From Nymphaea colorata (Eukaryota; Streptophyta; Magnoliopsida; Nymphaeales; Nymphaeaceae): a stretch of DNA of 64,000 nt. Below are positions 11,410 to 23,760 of the stretch, one piece after another; the stretch's first letter is position 1, and the number at the start of each line of letters is the position of its first letter. The notes beneath the pieces were generated by a model. It ran no database searches. It saw only the letters and a list, made by a program, of their open reading frames with translations, and was not told the origin of the DNA. The translations under genes and the position numbers were made by a program. The stretch lies in assembly GCF_008831285.2 (NCBI RefSeq), contig NC_045138.2:18509934-18573933 (forward strand), read 5' to 3'.

Positions 11410-12560
11410 TGTTCCATTAGTTCAAGTCATTTTTGTAAAAAAAAAAAGCCTTTCTACTATGAAAATTTTGATACAATAAATGCAATTTAATTTTTATTAT
11501 TAAAAAATATTTTTAAAATTAAAAAACAACTAACTTAAGATTTGTTTCTCACCAAACCACTCTTGAAATATCTATAAGGTTAGATTGTAAAAAATAACAA
11601 TTAATTTTAGTGAATGTGGTTTTTGTTTGACATTTTTACCAAATTTCGTGACACGTTATGAAGTGACAACTTTTACACCACAGGGACAACTAACCCAAAA
11701 ATAATCTAAATCAAAATTTCTCAAAAAAATTGGTTAAAACTCAATGCTGAAAAATGCAAGAGAAGGTAACCTTTCCTTTTCCGCCCTTATACTGGTGGCC
11801 AGTTTCTTTTGCTATTTATTTAGCCATTTGCAATTAGGTGATCATCACGCTCGTCTGGCCATTTTCTGGCCAGCTATCAGCTAACAAATGGCCGGAAAAT
11901 TTTTATAAAGCTTTCATTCTAATTTTGCCAATGTCTCCGCCATAACTGGCCGAAAAATTGAAAAATCAACGTCGCATGACGTAGGGAAGCTCGGGGACTG
12001 CACTTTGTTTTTAATCAGCGGCAAATAAGTGGCAGGAACATAGTTGTTACATAAAGTATCATCATGCTGCTATTATCATAGGAAGCTCTATAGATTAAAA
12101 AAAAAAAGGAGAAATTACCATAAGAAGAAGGTCTAATTGCTTAAAAACATGAAAGATATGGCATCGTGGTTCACAAAAAATAAAGTGGCTTCACAATGAA
12201 TGATAGACTACTATATTTCCTAGGACTACTAATGCAAGACGGATTGAGATCAACGACTCCTAATCCATCCACACCCACGACTAAGCTAAATCGACGCCTA
12301 AAACTAACTAAAACCCAAGCAAATGACTAAACAAGACAAGAAGAACAGAGGCAAACTAACAAACGAATTACCTAGATCCAGTTATGCAGCCTACCCGGGG
12401 GTGGAGAAGAGTCGTCTTCAAGGAATTAAAAATCTTTTAATCTGTCAAAACGAGTCTTCATCCTAGAAGGTTTGGATCTGTTCAAGAAAAGAGTTCACAA
12501 CGCTGCCGCTACTTATGATAGGGTGGCGGACTGCCCACCATCTCCCTGCCACAAATAGAG
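11410..12560 (+). repeat. Repeat R0, copy 1 (5' truncated)
   Basis: This matches 6500-7760 and 33135-34270. It lacks the first ~500 bases present in both other copies, so copy 1 suffered a deletion at about 11410. No gene is seen. Confidence 0.7.
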
Positions 12561-13060
12561 ACCTTCAGAAACTCAGGTTACTGGGTAATTTCTTCGTAAG
12601 TGATAGGGTGGCGGACTGCCCACCATCTCCTGGCCATTTTCAGGTTATTGTTGGATTTGGATCACCAAGAAGGGATTGAGACCAACATTTGGGTTGCGTC
12701 ATGTACCCAATGCAGATGCATCTTTAATTTCTAGATACATGTTTTAGTTCGGTCACCATTTATCGTTCTTTTATATCTCGCATATATGTTCTGAATCAAG
12801 ATCCCAGGAGGGATTGGATAGTTTCGTGATCCTGGTTTAGATTTTCATCTAATAGTGCCATGATTTTCTATATAAATTTTTTTAAAAATAATATTTTAAA
12901 CCTAGTCAAAATTTAAAAACTTTTATTTGGCCCACCTCACGAAAATTTTTTGGCTCCGCCCCTCCACATTATGGAACCGAATCGTGGATATGAATGCTTT
13001 GGCTTACATAACTTTCCACTTATAAGATGAAAAGAGATACGCTGCCACTGCAAAGGCAAA
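12561..13060. other. Spacer with half of a hAT-like MITE
   Basis: The string 'gatagggtggcggactgccc' occurs twice (12518 and 12602). 12870-12967 is the right part of the element found complete at 34706-34876 and ends in 'ggctccgcccctc'. The left part and preceding sequence were deleted in this copy. No gene is seen. Confidence 0.5.
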
Positions 13061-13600
13061 ACTAATCCTGCTATATGAATACAAATAGTTGAGGCAGCCA
13101 CACTTGAATGGGAGAGAGTAAAACCAGATTATGATAAGGAAGCCATGTTTTGCACATTAAGCCTCGTTTTCCCCTTGATTGGATGCCAAGATATGGTTTT
13201 GCAATAAATAAAAATAGGATTTAATAAGAAATAGCAACTACGTACAGTGCACTTATAATTGGCTGGAAAATGGTTGACCTCTCAAACTGCTATTCAATTT
13301 TCAGCCAATTACGACTGAAAGTTTTGAATAAATGAAAAAAAAATGCATACTGTATTCTAATTTGAATTCCAAATTCATAATTTGAATCTGACCTGAATCA
13401 GATTTTCAGATTAACATCTGAATATGAAACCATATTACAATGAGTATAAGATGCATTTTTTCATAACTACATCTGATCCAAATCTCAATTGACTCCAATC
13501 AATATTTACTTAAAACTGAATCTGATTCTTATCAATATTTATGTAAATCTGAATACGATTGGATGTCATTTTTTATATCTAAATTTGATCTGAGTTCTTA
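13060..13600 (+). repeat. Dispersed repeat R2, copy 1
   Basis: Blocks such as 'ttggatgccaagatatgg', 'cacttataattggctggaaa' and a run of 'aatctgaatctgat' words recur at 24330-24830, 35030-35590 and 50200-50690. Each copy precedes or follows a DUF247 or copia-derived segment. It is non-coding. Confidence 0.65.
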
Positions 13601-13639
13601 GTCGGATGTCGAAATTCTCTCCATATACTATTTTTTTTT

Positions 13640-14990
13640 AATGTGGTTCGGTCAGATATCGAATCTACTCTACAGGTTTCTCAGATTGAATTTCATGACA
13701 TGTCAGATCCTTTGCCACCAGTAGTTGAAGAAAATGATGAAGCAAGGCCTACCATTTTGCGACAGTCCATTATCGGTTCGCCTCAACCTGTAACTCCATT
13801 ACAGCACACTATCATTACTCGCAGCATGACTGAGATATTAAAACCTAATCCAAAATATGATAATCTTCATGATGTTGCAACATATGCTTCTACACCTAAG
13901 GAGCCGCACAACACTAAGGAGGCGTTGAACCACTGAGGTTGGAGGCTGCTATGCAGGAAGAAATATCCACCTTATATGAAAAGAACACTTGGGATCTAGT
14001 ATCACATCAACCACAAATGAATGTGGTTGGATCAAGATGGGTATACAAGGCAAAACTGCAAATTGATGGAACTCTTGAGCGATTGAAAGCTCGCTTTGTT
14101 GCATGTGGATTCTCTTAACTTGAGGGAGTTGATTTTGTCGCTCCTGTTGAACAAATTACACTATTTTTTAGGCATTGAAGTTCATCCTACCGATGAAGGA
14201 CTTTTTCTTCGCAAACAAACTATGCCAAGGATTTGCTAGACCGAGCAAATATGTTTAATTGCAAGTCTGTCGTTACACCCATGGTGGAAAAAATCCAAGA
14301 AGCTTCTTATGAATCTTATTTCATAGAGGTTTGGTTTGTGTCTTACAATATTTGACCATAACAAGGCCCGAACTGTCCTTTAGTGTCAACTATGTGAGCC
14401 AACATATGCATAGTCTTGTGTTACAACGTTATGAAATGGTGAAGCATATCCTTCGATATATAAAAGTTACTCTTGATGTAAGTATGAGAATCATGACTCA
14501 AAGTTCTATAGATGTATATGCTTTTTGCCACGCTGATGGGCTGGTTGCCATGAGACAAGAAGGTCTACTACAAGCTTTTGTACATTTCTTGAAAATAATT
14601 GTATTACTTGAGTACCAAGAAACAAAGTATAGTCTTTAGATCAAGTACGGAGGTTCAAGTACGGAGGTGGAGTACAGAGTCATGGCATCCACTGCCATAG
14701 AGTTAACTTGGATCTCTTTTGCCCTTAGAGAAAAAGCAGCAGAAGGATCTTTGATCACAAAATTTGTTCCCTCAAAACATCAACTTGCAGACATTTTTAC
14801 AAAACCTTTAACAATGATTTAATTTCACGCCTTAAGGAGCAAACTAGGCCTCCTCAATCGACACAATTTGATGGGGAGTAAAAACAAAGCTAGTGAAGAT
14901 TGTGATAAGATGAAGAAAGCAAACCTTCATCTTGAGTTCTGCAAATTTGGGAAGAAGACAATAAGGATAGAAATTGAAGGTTACAATGAC
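13640..14990 (+). pseudogene. Ty1/copia pol fragment, copy 1 (wrecked)
   Basis: Translated pieces match copia pol in order: a linker before RT, RT start (SRWVYKAKLQIDGTLERLKA), then directly the late RT and RNase H region (YLTITRPELSFSVNYVSQHM) and the C-terminal ADIFTKPL. A frameshift near 13935, a TAA in place of a Gln codon at 14117, and loss of the RT palm with its YVDD site show that it is dead. A further one-base deletion at the RNase H 'HADW' motif is private to this copy. The tail to about 14990 may include LTR remains. Confidence 0.85.
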
Positions 14991-15221
14991 ATAAAGAAGG
15001 AAGACGTTATAAAAACCAACAAAAATTAGAATGAATACATGTGATCAGAAAGCTACTATAAATCCTTATGTTATGAAAGGAAAGTTTAGATCGTGTACTC
15101 TGTGTTGTGGCTGAATAAAAATATTCTTTCCTTTTTCGTGGACATAGATTCACTTTGAACCAGACCACATTATTTCTGGTGCCTCTTCTTTCCTTTTACT
15201 TTCCGTTTACATCCTACTGTG

Positions 15222-15345
15222 TGTCAAAGCAGGATGTCCACTTATAAGCCATGGGACGGAGACAAAGACCAAGCGAAGATTTTTTTGGCTGAGGAGCTCC
15301 TTGAGGAGAGCAAGTTGCGTGCACTGCTGGGTGCACACAACTTAT
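15222..15345 (+). other. Possible small exon or gene fragment, copy 1
   Basis: After a pyrimidine-rich stretch ending in 'aaagcag', a short frame opens at ATG 15232 and codes for about 37 residues (MSTYKPWDGDKD ... LRALLGAHN). Copy 2 at 37143-37261 keeps the frame despite a net 3-base difference. I do not recognise the protein. Confidence 0.3.
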
Positions 15346-15579
15346 ATACAACAAAAGAAAAAATTGGATATTTTGGTAATTATTGAAAAAGCATATTTTT
15401 AAATTTTTAATTTTTTCGGTTTCCCTTTTTATCCTACAAAAAGTTTTCATTTTATATTAAGCAGGAGTATTGTTATCATTAACCATAATCTGTGCACTAA
15501 AATTTCATACACTAGTATGGCATATTTTTTTAAGACTTAGCTCACACCAGCCACACTGTAGATGAAATAAATTAAGCCG

Positions 15580-15685
15580 TGGAATTCAGGATTCCCATCG
15601 CACATAGTTTTCTGGAAAATGTGACACTTGATTAAATTTAAACCACTAGCCAACCTTTTCTGTTCTAAGCCTCAAAAGATCGAGT

Positions 15686-15717
<32 letters not shown>

Positions 15718-16290
15718 TATATTGTGATTTGCTTCGGATGGGGTTCAGTGAATTGCAATTGATAAGGAAAGTGACTGTCCTAGTCTCTGGGTTTTGGTAT
15801 CATTTGCTCAAAGTCTTCTTTGATTTGAACCTTGTTGCCTGTTTGGCAAGGTAGGGCATGATTTCCTCTTCTTAGGAAAGGGACACAATCTCTACACACA
15901 AAGCCTTGATTTCTTGGGACTTGGATAACATTTGCTGTTTATATTTGAGTTATATACAGGTAAAAATTTCCTTCAAAAGATATCGTTAGAAATATAAATA
16001 TTGTTAGATTGGAGGTAATAAATAGACTTGGAGTAGAGGACAAAAGGAGGGAAATCTCAAATTGATATCCAACCCTTAAGTATAGCCGAAATGCAGAACG
16101 TAGTGGAATTCAAGATTCCCATTACACATTGTTTTCTGGAAAATGTGACATTTGACTGAATTTAAACCATTAGCTACTTTTCTTTTCTAATTTAAGCCCA
16201 AAAAGATGGAGCTATTGACAAGGACAGTGCATGAGTGTCCTGGTCTCTGGCTTTTGGCGTCATTTGCTCCAAATCTTGTTTGATTTGAAC
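15580..16290 (+). repeat. Dispersed repeat D, copies 2 and 3
   Basis: Two D units lie in tandem. Each has 'ggaattca(g/a)gattcccat', 'ttttctggaaaatgtgaca', 'cactagc' or 'cattagc', then 'gtcctggtctctgg' and 'catttgctc'. The unit junction near 15900-16080 holds the 'ggacttggataacatttgctgtttatattt' block. It is non-coding. Confidence 0.65.
15686..15722. repeat. (AT)n microsatellite
   Basis: This is about 37 bases of AT/GT alternation. The corresponding site in the second copy of the duplication (37604-37620) is much shorter, so the tract is length-variable. Confidence 0.9.
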
Positions 16291-16310
16291 CCAGCATTCA
16301 CTTTCAGCTA

Positions 16311-16800
16311 TGGATGCTTCAGTGGTTGATGCGGGTTCCTCCTTCGATCAAAACTCACCATCTCCTGTTATTAAAAGACAGAGGTTCCCAAAGAAAGCCT
16401 TCAAAGGCGGTGGAACCCCTCAGAACAGAAAATGACTACCCATCACACCAACTCTTAAACGAGTTCGATGGTAAACGAAGAAAAGAACAATCAATAGTTC
16501 TCTCTCAATGGGACTACAATCCCTACAAATGAGCACCTGTCCTTGACCACAACCAGAGAGAGCTCCTCAGCCTTTCACTTTTCTGGCTCTTATGAGGATT
16601 TGTCCCTCTCACAAAGGCGAAAAACAATTACGTATTACATATGCAGCGGCATTGGAAGAACCACTAACAAGTGAAGGAAAAATAAAAGCGGTTGAATGTG
16701 GGCCAGATGTAGGTAAGTGGAGAGCACAGATCCAGATGGGACTAAGGTGGGTCCAGGTTGATCGAGATCCAAACATCGCATTGTCATGTTGGATCTGAGT
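16311..16800 (+). pseudogene. Unidentified gene fragment, copy 1 (degraded)
   Basis: This begins with an ATG coding for MDASVVDAGSSFDQN and, after a frame change, continues as PSHQLLNEFDGKRRKEQS and later YAAALEEPLTSEGKIKAVEC. Compared with copy 2 (38183-38674) it has lost about 28 and 40 bases and gained about 20. The composition is protein-like and unlike the surrounding AT-rich repeats. I do not recognise the family. A third, 5'-only copy lies at 43579-43645. Confidence 0.4.
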
Positions 16801-16833
16801 TGGTGGTGAGATGAGAAGCGTTGAGAGGTTCAT

Positions 16834-17480
16834 GTGTGTTTGTGGGTTATAAAATCTACCAATATTTCAGAAAATAAGAAGCTCAAGATATATTGAAGCA
16901 ACTGTTCTGCTGCCAATTGAAACACAACATTTTTTTTTGGGGGTCCTTTTGGCTTTCTTATATATATAATATTACATTAAGTTAGGTTGAAAACGATGGC
17001 AGGAAAATCCTTGGTAAAATTTTTAACGAGAACTTATGAGGCGTATGATATTTTTCATGGATTTTAGATCTCATGGCCTGAATTGATGTGGCACTCACTT
17101 CGGTTTTATGGTTCCAGCCGATTGCATATTTGACAACCATAAATTTCTGATCATTAATCTCTCGCAAATTCATGAAAAGAAAAAGTGAAGGTGAGAAGAG
17201 TGTGACTTGAGATTGGCGGATTTTAAGACGCCCAAATTCATATGACGCGCACCTTCTCAAAATTGATTTCGAGCTCCGGTTCCTTATATAAATCTTAAGA
17301 ATCTAAAATCTTCAAACCTAAGATCTCTAGAACTTACGTCGCCTCAAATCTTAGGTCCAATTGGATCCAAATCTAGAGAGAGAGAGTAAATGTGAAAGAA
17401 GAAGACTTGGGGAAGCGTTCAAAGCCGGTGTAGGTGTATGCTGTGGGGCGGCAATGAAAAAAATTGCCAAGTTTTTTCTT
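16834..17480. other. Intergenic, no gene recognised
   Basis: Only short open frames are present (for example 16982-17260 on the minus strand), with no domain I recognise. The segment ends at the left border of a MITE. Confidence 0.4.
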
Positions 17481-17783
17481 GGCCTGGGCTACCGGCCGGG
17501 TACCTGTCGGTACCCGTACTTTGGCCTGACCTGACTGGACCCGATTTGACCCATTAACAATTTTAAAAATATTTTTTTATTTTATTAATTTAATAATATT
17601 GGATTTTATTATTAAAATAAATTTTATTTTATAAAAAAATTATTTTATAATTTACAAATTATTTTTTTATTATCAAACGGATCGGGCCAGGTTGGGCCCA
17701 AACCGAGACCCAAGATATCGGGCCTCCTGGGCTTTGGGCCGGGTCTGACCAGGCCAGCGCTGCCCGGCCCTATGCCCACCCCT
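17481..17783. mobile_element. hAT-like MITE (GGGCC-rich)
   Basis: A 303-base element with GC-rich ends and an AT-rich centre is flanked by the 11-base direct repeat 'agttttttctt' (17470-17480 and 17784-17794). The right end read inward starts 'aggggtgggcatagggccg', typical of plant hAT-type MITEs. The left terminus is diverged, so the inverted repeat is imperfect. Confidence 0.55.
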
Positions 17784-17799
17784 AGTTTTTTCTTAAAAT

Positions 17800-18500
17800 T
17801 TTCCTCACATAAAATCAAGTTTGTTAAAAAATATTCGAGAAAAGCCCTGCTAATACTTCCCCGATAATAATATTCATGACAATGGTTTAAAAAAAAATCT
17901 TGAGAAAATCACACACTCTCTCTCTCTTGGTAATAGAGTTTAAAACTCATGTCTCCCCAATACATTAGAAGTTCCAAACGAGCAACAAAATTCGGGTGGG
18001 ATAGAATTGGAAGATCTCAGTCCATACAATAATGGTGTGTCCACATTAGTGGATCCCTAAAATTAATGCAATGAAAAGTCTGCAAGAGCAACTTAACGTC
18101 GAGCAAGCCCACCTTATCTCGGTCGCTTTCTCGGGTCCCAGCGGTCTTTTGGATCTACAGCGGTTGATTAGAGCTTAATTGTTTAGAAGCCGAGTATATA
18201 TGTCAAAAGTAACTACAGATCTAGTCATGTTCTGAAGCAAGAACGATGCCACGATGGATTGGATAGTCTCTTGATCCAGGTTTGGATTTGCATCTTGTAG
18301 TAAAACTTCATATTCAGGTTTGAAGCAAAGAGGAAGCAGCTTGTATTGCGATCTGTTTGCTGCCCTATAGGATTGTAATGCACACGTTATTGAACCGAAA
18401 TAGTGGATAACTGGATATGAACGACTTGGCTTAAATAATTCATCCGTGACCACATTTTTATTAGAACGAAAGTTTTTTCCACAGCAGTCTTTCACATTTT
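17800..18500 (+). repeat. 5' flank module of the DUF247 units, copy 1
   Basis: This carries the blocks 'agaaaatc(a/t)cac', 'gtctcccc/tccaata', 'ggaagatctcagtc', 'aataatggtgtgtccacatt', 'cagcggtcttttggatctac' and 'cttgtattgcgatctgtttg'. Related copies lie at 24880-25215, 40560-41165, 43930-44850 and 63370-64000. Here it directly precedes gene A, so it probably contains promoter sequence. A TATA-like 'gtatatatg' is at 18192-18200. Confidence 0.6.
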
Positions 18501-18611
18501 CCTTTTCAGATCGAGAAAAGCCACAACAATGAGAATGAGAGAAGAAAGAGAAAAGCCATAGCAACTCCCGCAATCCTTCACTCCCCTTTCCCTCCCTCGG
18601 CATACAGGACG

Positions 18612-21600
18612 ATGGCGGACGAGATTACAACAATCGTTATGGATAATGCTGCAGGTACCAGCCATGGTGGCAGTGGCGACGGTGGTGGTTCACGAAAGTG
18701 TATCTTCAAATGGCCTCAGGATCTTGTAAGTCGTCTAGGGGAGGACATCCCCCGTGAACCTCAGGTGGTAGCCATTGGGCCTTACCACCATCGCCAAGAA
18801 AACCTAATGAACAAGGAGTATTATAAGAGGAAAGCACTCTCCAGGGTGCTCCGCTTGTCTGGCGGACTTGGAGAATCCAAGTTTGTGGTGGCCCTGAAAG
18901 AAGTGGAGCAGGAGCTCCGCGATCACTACGACGAGCTGGATGCTAAAATCTGGCCATCCGACTCTTTTGTTGTGATGATGCTTCTGGATGGCTGCTTTTT
19001 GCTCGACTTTCTTTTTAAATTGGACAAACTGGTGGACAAGCCCTTGACCGAGTCCCTACGCACGCAGCTGCTTTACACCCCTGCCTACGCCTTGCTTATT
19101 CGGGACATACACTTGCTAGAAAATCAAATTCCTGGACTCGTGTTGGAGGTGTTGATGAAGGTTGCAGGAGGCTCCCAAAATCCGTTAAGTGGTGGGAAAC
19201 TGTCCTCTCAAGCCTTGCATTTGTTAAACTTGCAAAGGATGAGCCTCCTGGGTGAGAACCTCTTTCCCCGTCCTCCACGCTCCATTTCAGGTAATTAAAT
19301 GCCTCCATATACTTCTTTTTATAGCTATTCAATGTTTTCCGGTCATCGGGCGCTCCACTCTTCCGGGTAGTTCCATGCCTCCATGCACGCTTCTGTAGCT
19401 ATTCAATTCTGACCCTTAAAACTCTAGCAGCATAGCGGCGAAACTGGTTTTGGAGGCATTCCTATGTAAAACGAAATAGTTTTTATAAGGACAAAAAATA
19501 TTATGAAAAGATTAAAAATTGAAAATATATATTTCTTTATAAAATTTGGAGAATATCTCAACCCCCATTATTTAAAAAAAAAAGGAGAAAAAATAACAAA
19601 AGCCCATCAAGAATCGCATTTGAGACTGTGTACACTCCTGCATTTAGGCCTCATCAACAACCCTTTCAAGAAGAAAGAAAACCTCGAAACGGAGCATTAA
19701 GCGAAGGAGGTTTATGTGGTTGTGCATATTATCAAATTAATATGAGCTTTTCAATATTCCAACAATAACATGATGTGGTTCGACCACTAATAAGGAAATT
19801 TATAGCGGCACAGCATAACCAAGTCTTTGTTTCTTAAATAAAATTGCAAACTTTCTTTCTTAAATGTCTCTTAGATAAGATTTATTGGTGTTAAGACTAA
19901 CGGGCGACTTAAATGAAAAAGAAATTTTAATTTAAGGCTCTCTGCCAAGCCTTAAATGTTGATTTTTCTTTGCTTTTGTTGCTGTTGCTTTATTATATGC
20001 TTGTTGATTGAGATGATGGTTGCACAAGCTTGGTTTTTTATTATTACATATCAAGTGTTTGTTCAAATTTTGTTTGACATTTACATGGAGGGAAAGTTTT
20101 CTGCACCTTTGAGTTGGCCTCTAACAATTTAAGGGCGTGTTTTGATATACCGTTTCAAAAAAGGTGTTTTTGTCAAATCCTAGTTTTGTAAAACCATTTT
20201 TTTAAAAGAGTTTTGAAAACCTGGTTTTAATATTTGGGTAGCATAACAAAAACCAGGTTTTTTCTAAAGTGAAAACCTGATTTTTGTTTGGATGACCAAA
20301 ATTTGGTTTTTGGAGGTACCTTTGATAAAAAGACTTCCGCTGAATGGTAGCTACGAAAATGAGTACAGGCAATAAGGTTTAAGTTAATGAGTGGAAGTGA
20401 ACTCAAAGAGGAATTTGCCAGGTTAGATTGACGATAGTAAACTTGACAAAGTTTTATGAGTCAAGTGTCTCCTGGCTTGAAATGCTTCAGTTAGTACTGC
20501 ACTAATCTGAAAACAAATTACTGAGCTAATGTGAGCCAACTTGTTTAAACTGATAAACGAGCATAAACTGGTAGTGTTTGTTCAAACATAGCTTGATTAG
20601 GATCATTAGACGAATGAGATATGTCAGTTCATGGGCAAAAAATCATACCCAAATTTCAAGATTCTTTTGTACTTTTCCAATCTCATTATCATTGAATGGC
20701 ATACAACCACAAGCTCCAGCATTCAAGCTTGGCTTGTTGAACAGTTCATGAAACAAGCTATGTTCATTATCAAATGAATTGGATTAATCTCATGATGAAT
20801 GCGAGCTGAGTTGGAAAACTAATGAAATGAGCATGTCCTAACAATGTCCAGATTACCAAGTCACAGCACTAATTGATGTAATGTACACTTCCTAAAAATG
20901 TGCCTGTCAATCACTTTAGCTTCAAAGAGGGCCTACGAAGTGAAGGTGGTATGATTCCACTGAAGTTGTAATCTGCCAGGTTCCTGCAACAAACACAACA
21001 TATCCTTAAGAAGAACCAGGAGTCAGTAAGTTGAAGACTGCATCCTGAACCTCTGAATTCCCAGTCACTTGCCGCCCCCCCTCCCCACACACACACTCCT
21101 ACTCAGAGATAAAGAGAGAGAGACGATAAAATGAGAATTTATACCAAAATTTAAAAGCAAAAAGTCCCTAATTACAATAATGAGAGACAGTCATGTCACA
21201 CTCTATCTACCTAGGAAAATTTAGTTCCAATAAATATGACTGCGTGGTGGAATTTAATTAATTCCCACATTGTGGATCCTACTCACCTTGCCTACCAGGA
21301 AATGCTATGGAAAAACTTAGGGTGAAAATCTTTTATGTCCTTAAATCGGAAATCTCTTAGATAAAAAGTGATTTGTTTCTTACTAAATAACTTTTTATTT
21401 GCAGCCCGTGCTCGACGGGCAGTTGAGCATTTTTTCTGTCGTGCACCTGTATCTCTACACATTTTGCGTTCGTGGGGTTGTGACGTGACCAATGGGTGTT
21501 CTGCGCCACACCCCGGAGATGATAACGAGGGCGTCCAGCAAACAAACGTTCTCGAAGTTATAGCGCTTGAAGAGAACCTGCAGGGCGTCGCACTTGAGAC

Positions 21601-22177
21601 GCTCTGGACTATCACTCGAAGCTACAAGCATCTGCGTTCTGCCAAGACGCTTCGCACATCCGGAGTGACCTTTAAGAAGAGCAAACCCGAGACCGGCGTG
21701 TCGGGCGTGAGGTTTGATAAAGGAGTTCTCTACCTCCCTGAGCTCGTACTGAACCAAGCATCACAGGGAGTGTTCATGAACATGGTGGCCTTCGAGCGAA
21801 TGCAACCACAGAACAGAGGCATCACCTCCTTCATGTCATTCATGGATTCTCTGATAGACACTGCCGAAGACGTACGCATTTTGGGAAAGGCAGGAATCGT
21901 GACCAATAAACTGGGCAGCGACGAGGAGGCTGCCAACATCTTCAACAAGCTCGGCGTCCTTCAGATGTGTAGTCCCTTTGATAAGGTCCTGGAGGAGGTG
22001 CAGAATTATGCATCCTTACCTCACCATGGGTGGTGGGGGCACTTCAAGGATACCTACTTAGCTAACCCGTGGACCATTCTCTCACTCACTGGCGCCCTCT
22101 ACCTCTTATTGCTAGCCACCGTCCAAACAACATACACTGTCTTGTCCTATTACCACACTAATCGCTCAGGCAAGTAG
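18612..22177 (+). CDS. DUF247 (UPF0481) membrane protein, gene A
   Basis: Two exons, 18612-19290 and 21405-22177, joined by a GT-AG intron of 2114 bases. The first exon leaves one base of a codon and the second supplies two, so the frame is kept (phase 1); the product is 483 residues, normal for the family. Seen in the N-terminal half: VAIGPYHH at 53-60, LLDGCFLLDF at 124-133 and DIHLLENQIP at 165-174, the DUF247 hallmarks. In the C-terminal half: GVRFDKGVLYLPEL, then one hydrophobic segment at about 449-472 (ILSLTGALYLLLLATV) with a short tail, as in other DUF247 proteins. The ATG context (acgATGG) is good and is shared with gene C. The biochemical role of DUF247 is unknown in general; in grasses members determine self-incompatibility. 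It is the leftmost intact member of the array. The residues after the intron form a longer linker than in B and C. Confidence 0.92.
19373..20939. other. Intron segment absent from gene C
   Basis: The intron of gene A matches that of gene C on both sides ('ttccgggtagtt' at 19362-19373 and 'gtgaaggtggtatgat' from 20940), but these ends are joined in C (52683-52716). The extra ~1.57 kb has no recognised coding region. Because an LRR-type exon crosses the right border here and is cut in C, deletion in C is more likely than insertion in A. Confidence 0.6.
20915..20983 (-). pseudogene. LRR receptor exon fragment in the intron of gene A
   Basis: On the minus strand, after a splice-acceptor-like 'gttgcag', a 69-base frame reads NLADYNFSGIIPPSL and ends at a GTGA donor-like site. 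The pattern N-L-x-x-N-FSG-IP is that of plant LRR receptor kinases, whose LRRs are often coded by ~72-base exons. No kinase or neighbouring LRR exon is visible, so it is a stray exon. Confidence 0.5.
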
Positions 22178-23760
22178 AGAAAGGTTTGTTTGGCTATGTG
22201 CAACAGTCTCCAGTGTACAATCTCGCCAAGTAAGTTTGTTTGTTTAGCCCACATATGAAACAACTAAATAATCAAGATTAAAAAAAACAAAAAAGAAGCC
22301 GTGGGTTGTAAGAGCTGGGCAATTTAGGCCAGACTGAGCGGGCCCGTAAAGGCCTGTGCTAGCCCTACTTGCCAGCTTCGTATATCTCTTAATTTTGTTT
22401 AGCCGTTTTATTTTGCAGTTATAATTTTATATCCATAACGTTATAAATTGTGTACTGCTAGTTCTTGTGTATGGTGTTTGCTTATGTTTTGATTTGGTGC
22501 AGCAATTCGAAGAACAAATTGGTTATAGACCTGCCCGCCTTCACTTTCGTCCACTCGTCTCTCTTTTCTTATTTTTTTTTATTTTTTTTTTTGCACGTGA
22601 TAAAAGACTACCTCAAGTGAAATTCCTCTATAGCACCCATTAAATCACCTAGGAGAAAAAAACAATTAAAATTCTCAATCACCTATCAAAGAAAGAGATT
22701 TAAATTGGTTTCCACACAAACCGTTGAGTCATGAATGAACTTCGGAAGTAGAACGGACACTGGCCTTCACAATTTTATCACTTCCCAGTTAATAATAATG
22801 ACAATGATAAAGCCAAAATTGACGATCAAAATTTATTCAAAATGAAATATAATAATACCTCCAAGAAACCGTGTACATGAAGACATGGACTGAAGAAAAA
22901 ACAAATCAATTAATGAAATACTCAAGAAAAAATGTGCACTATGTTTTAAAAAAAATATACTTCAATCGAAGAACAAAAGATAACCTACAAAGACTCCTGA
23001 AGTATGGTGACGAATGTCAGATGGTTAGAAAAGGGAAAGGAGTGACTCCTTATGTAAGGAGATGAAGAAGTCAACGAGACCATTTCCATTTGAAACCTGA
23101 TTTCTCTTGTGGGTGACATGCATGCAGCTTCCAAAATGAAGCCGTCGATTCATCGTGCATGAACAAAGGGATTTCCTCATAGCTGAACAAGGCAACAAAA
23201 AACGAGCAGGCATTGGCATGAAATAATCGGTAACAGGGAAGAAAAAGAGAACTTCATGAAAAGCATTAGCGCAGACCTAGCATCCTTACCCTCTTCATTA
23301 GCTCCAGGAGCTCCACAGCCCATGCACACTGCCTCAGCCTCTATCATCATATTCAATATAGACTTATTGGAAGGTTGAAGACGAAACAAAGTTTGTCATG
23401 TTGGAGGACGAACAGCACATAGCAGTGGAGGAGAAGTCGGAAAAAAATGTGAAGAGAACACCGTCGGAGAAGACGAAACTCCCGTAACTCTTGAAGAAGA
23501 GGAGATCATGAATGCCACCAGCGAACGTGAAACACCGAGCGGTTACGGCGGAATTTTTTTGTAGAGAGGATGAAAGGCCGCAATATTTTACCATAAAAAA
23601 TTTCATCCTTCGTCCATAAAATTTAAAACAAAATATTCGAAGCCCTCTTTCGCGCACATTTGAAGTTGCCGTGGCCGTCTCCCCTTCTTCCTGTACTCAG
23701 CTAACTAATTTTCCATTTTTCTGAAAAACACATCTGCAGCAAATACCCTCTATCCCTTTT
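22178..23760 (+). repeat. 3' flank module, behind gene A
   Basis: This module follows each intact DUF247 gene: 'gggcattaggccaga', 'taaattgtgtactgctagttcttg', 'cacttgtgggtg', 'gcatgcatgcagcttccaaaat' and 'gaagacgaaac'. It matches 47954-49400 behind B and 53823-54480, 56013-56389 and 62052-62450 behind C. On the minus strand a frame containing MMIEAEAVCMGCGAPG (within 23177-23389) stays open in the copies, but its function is unknown. Confidence 0.65.

Larger units (their letters stand above)
8797..16860 (+). repeat. 8-kb direct segmental duplication, copy 1
   Basis: The order of landmarks (DUF247 exon-2 remnant, GC-rich MITE-like block, R0 repeat, copia pol wreck, D repeats, small gene fragment) is repeated at about 30640-38795 in the same orientation, with an offset of about 21.9 kb. 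Differences are mainly indels: copy 1 has an extra segment at about 9356-10065, and it lacks the counterparts of 32460-33130 and 34579-34800. It is non-coding overall. Confidence 0.85.

Noticed and set aside
18175-18603. 142-residue minus-strand frame just upstream of gene A as a gene
   Set aside because: It overlaps the promoter and leader of gene A, and related copies carry stops and shifts. Its recurring part is kept as a finding only.
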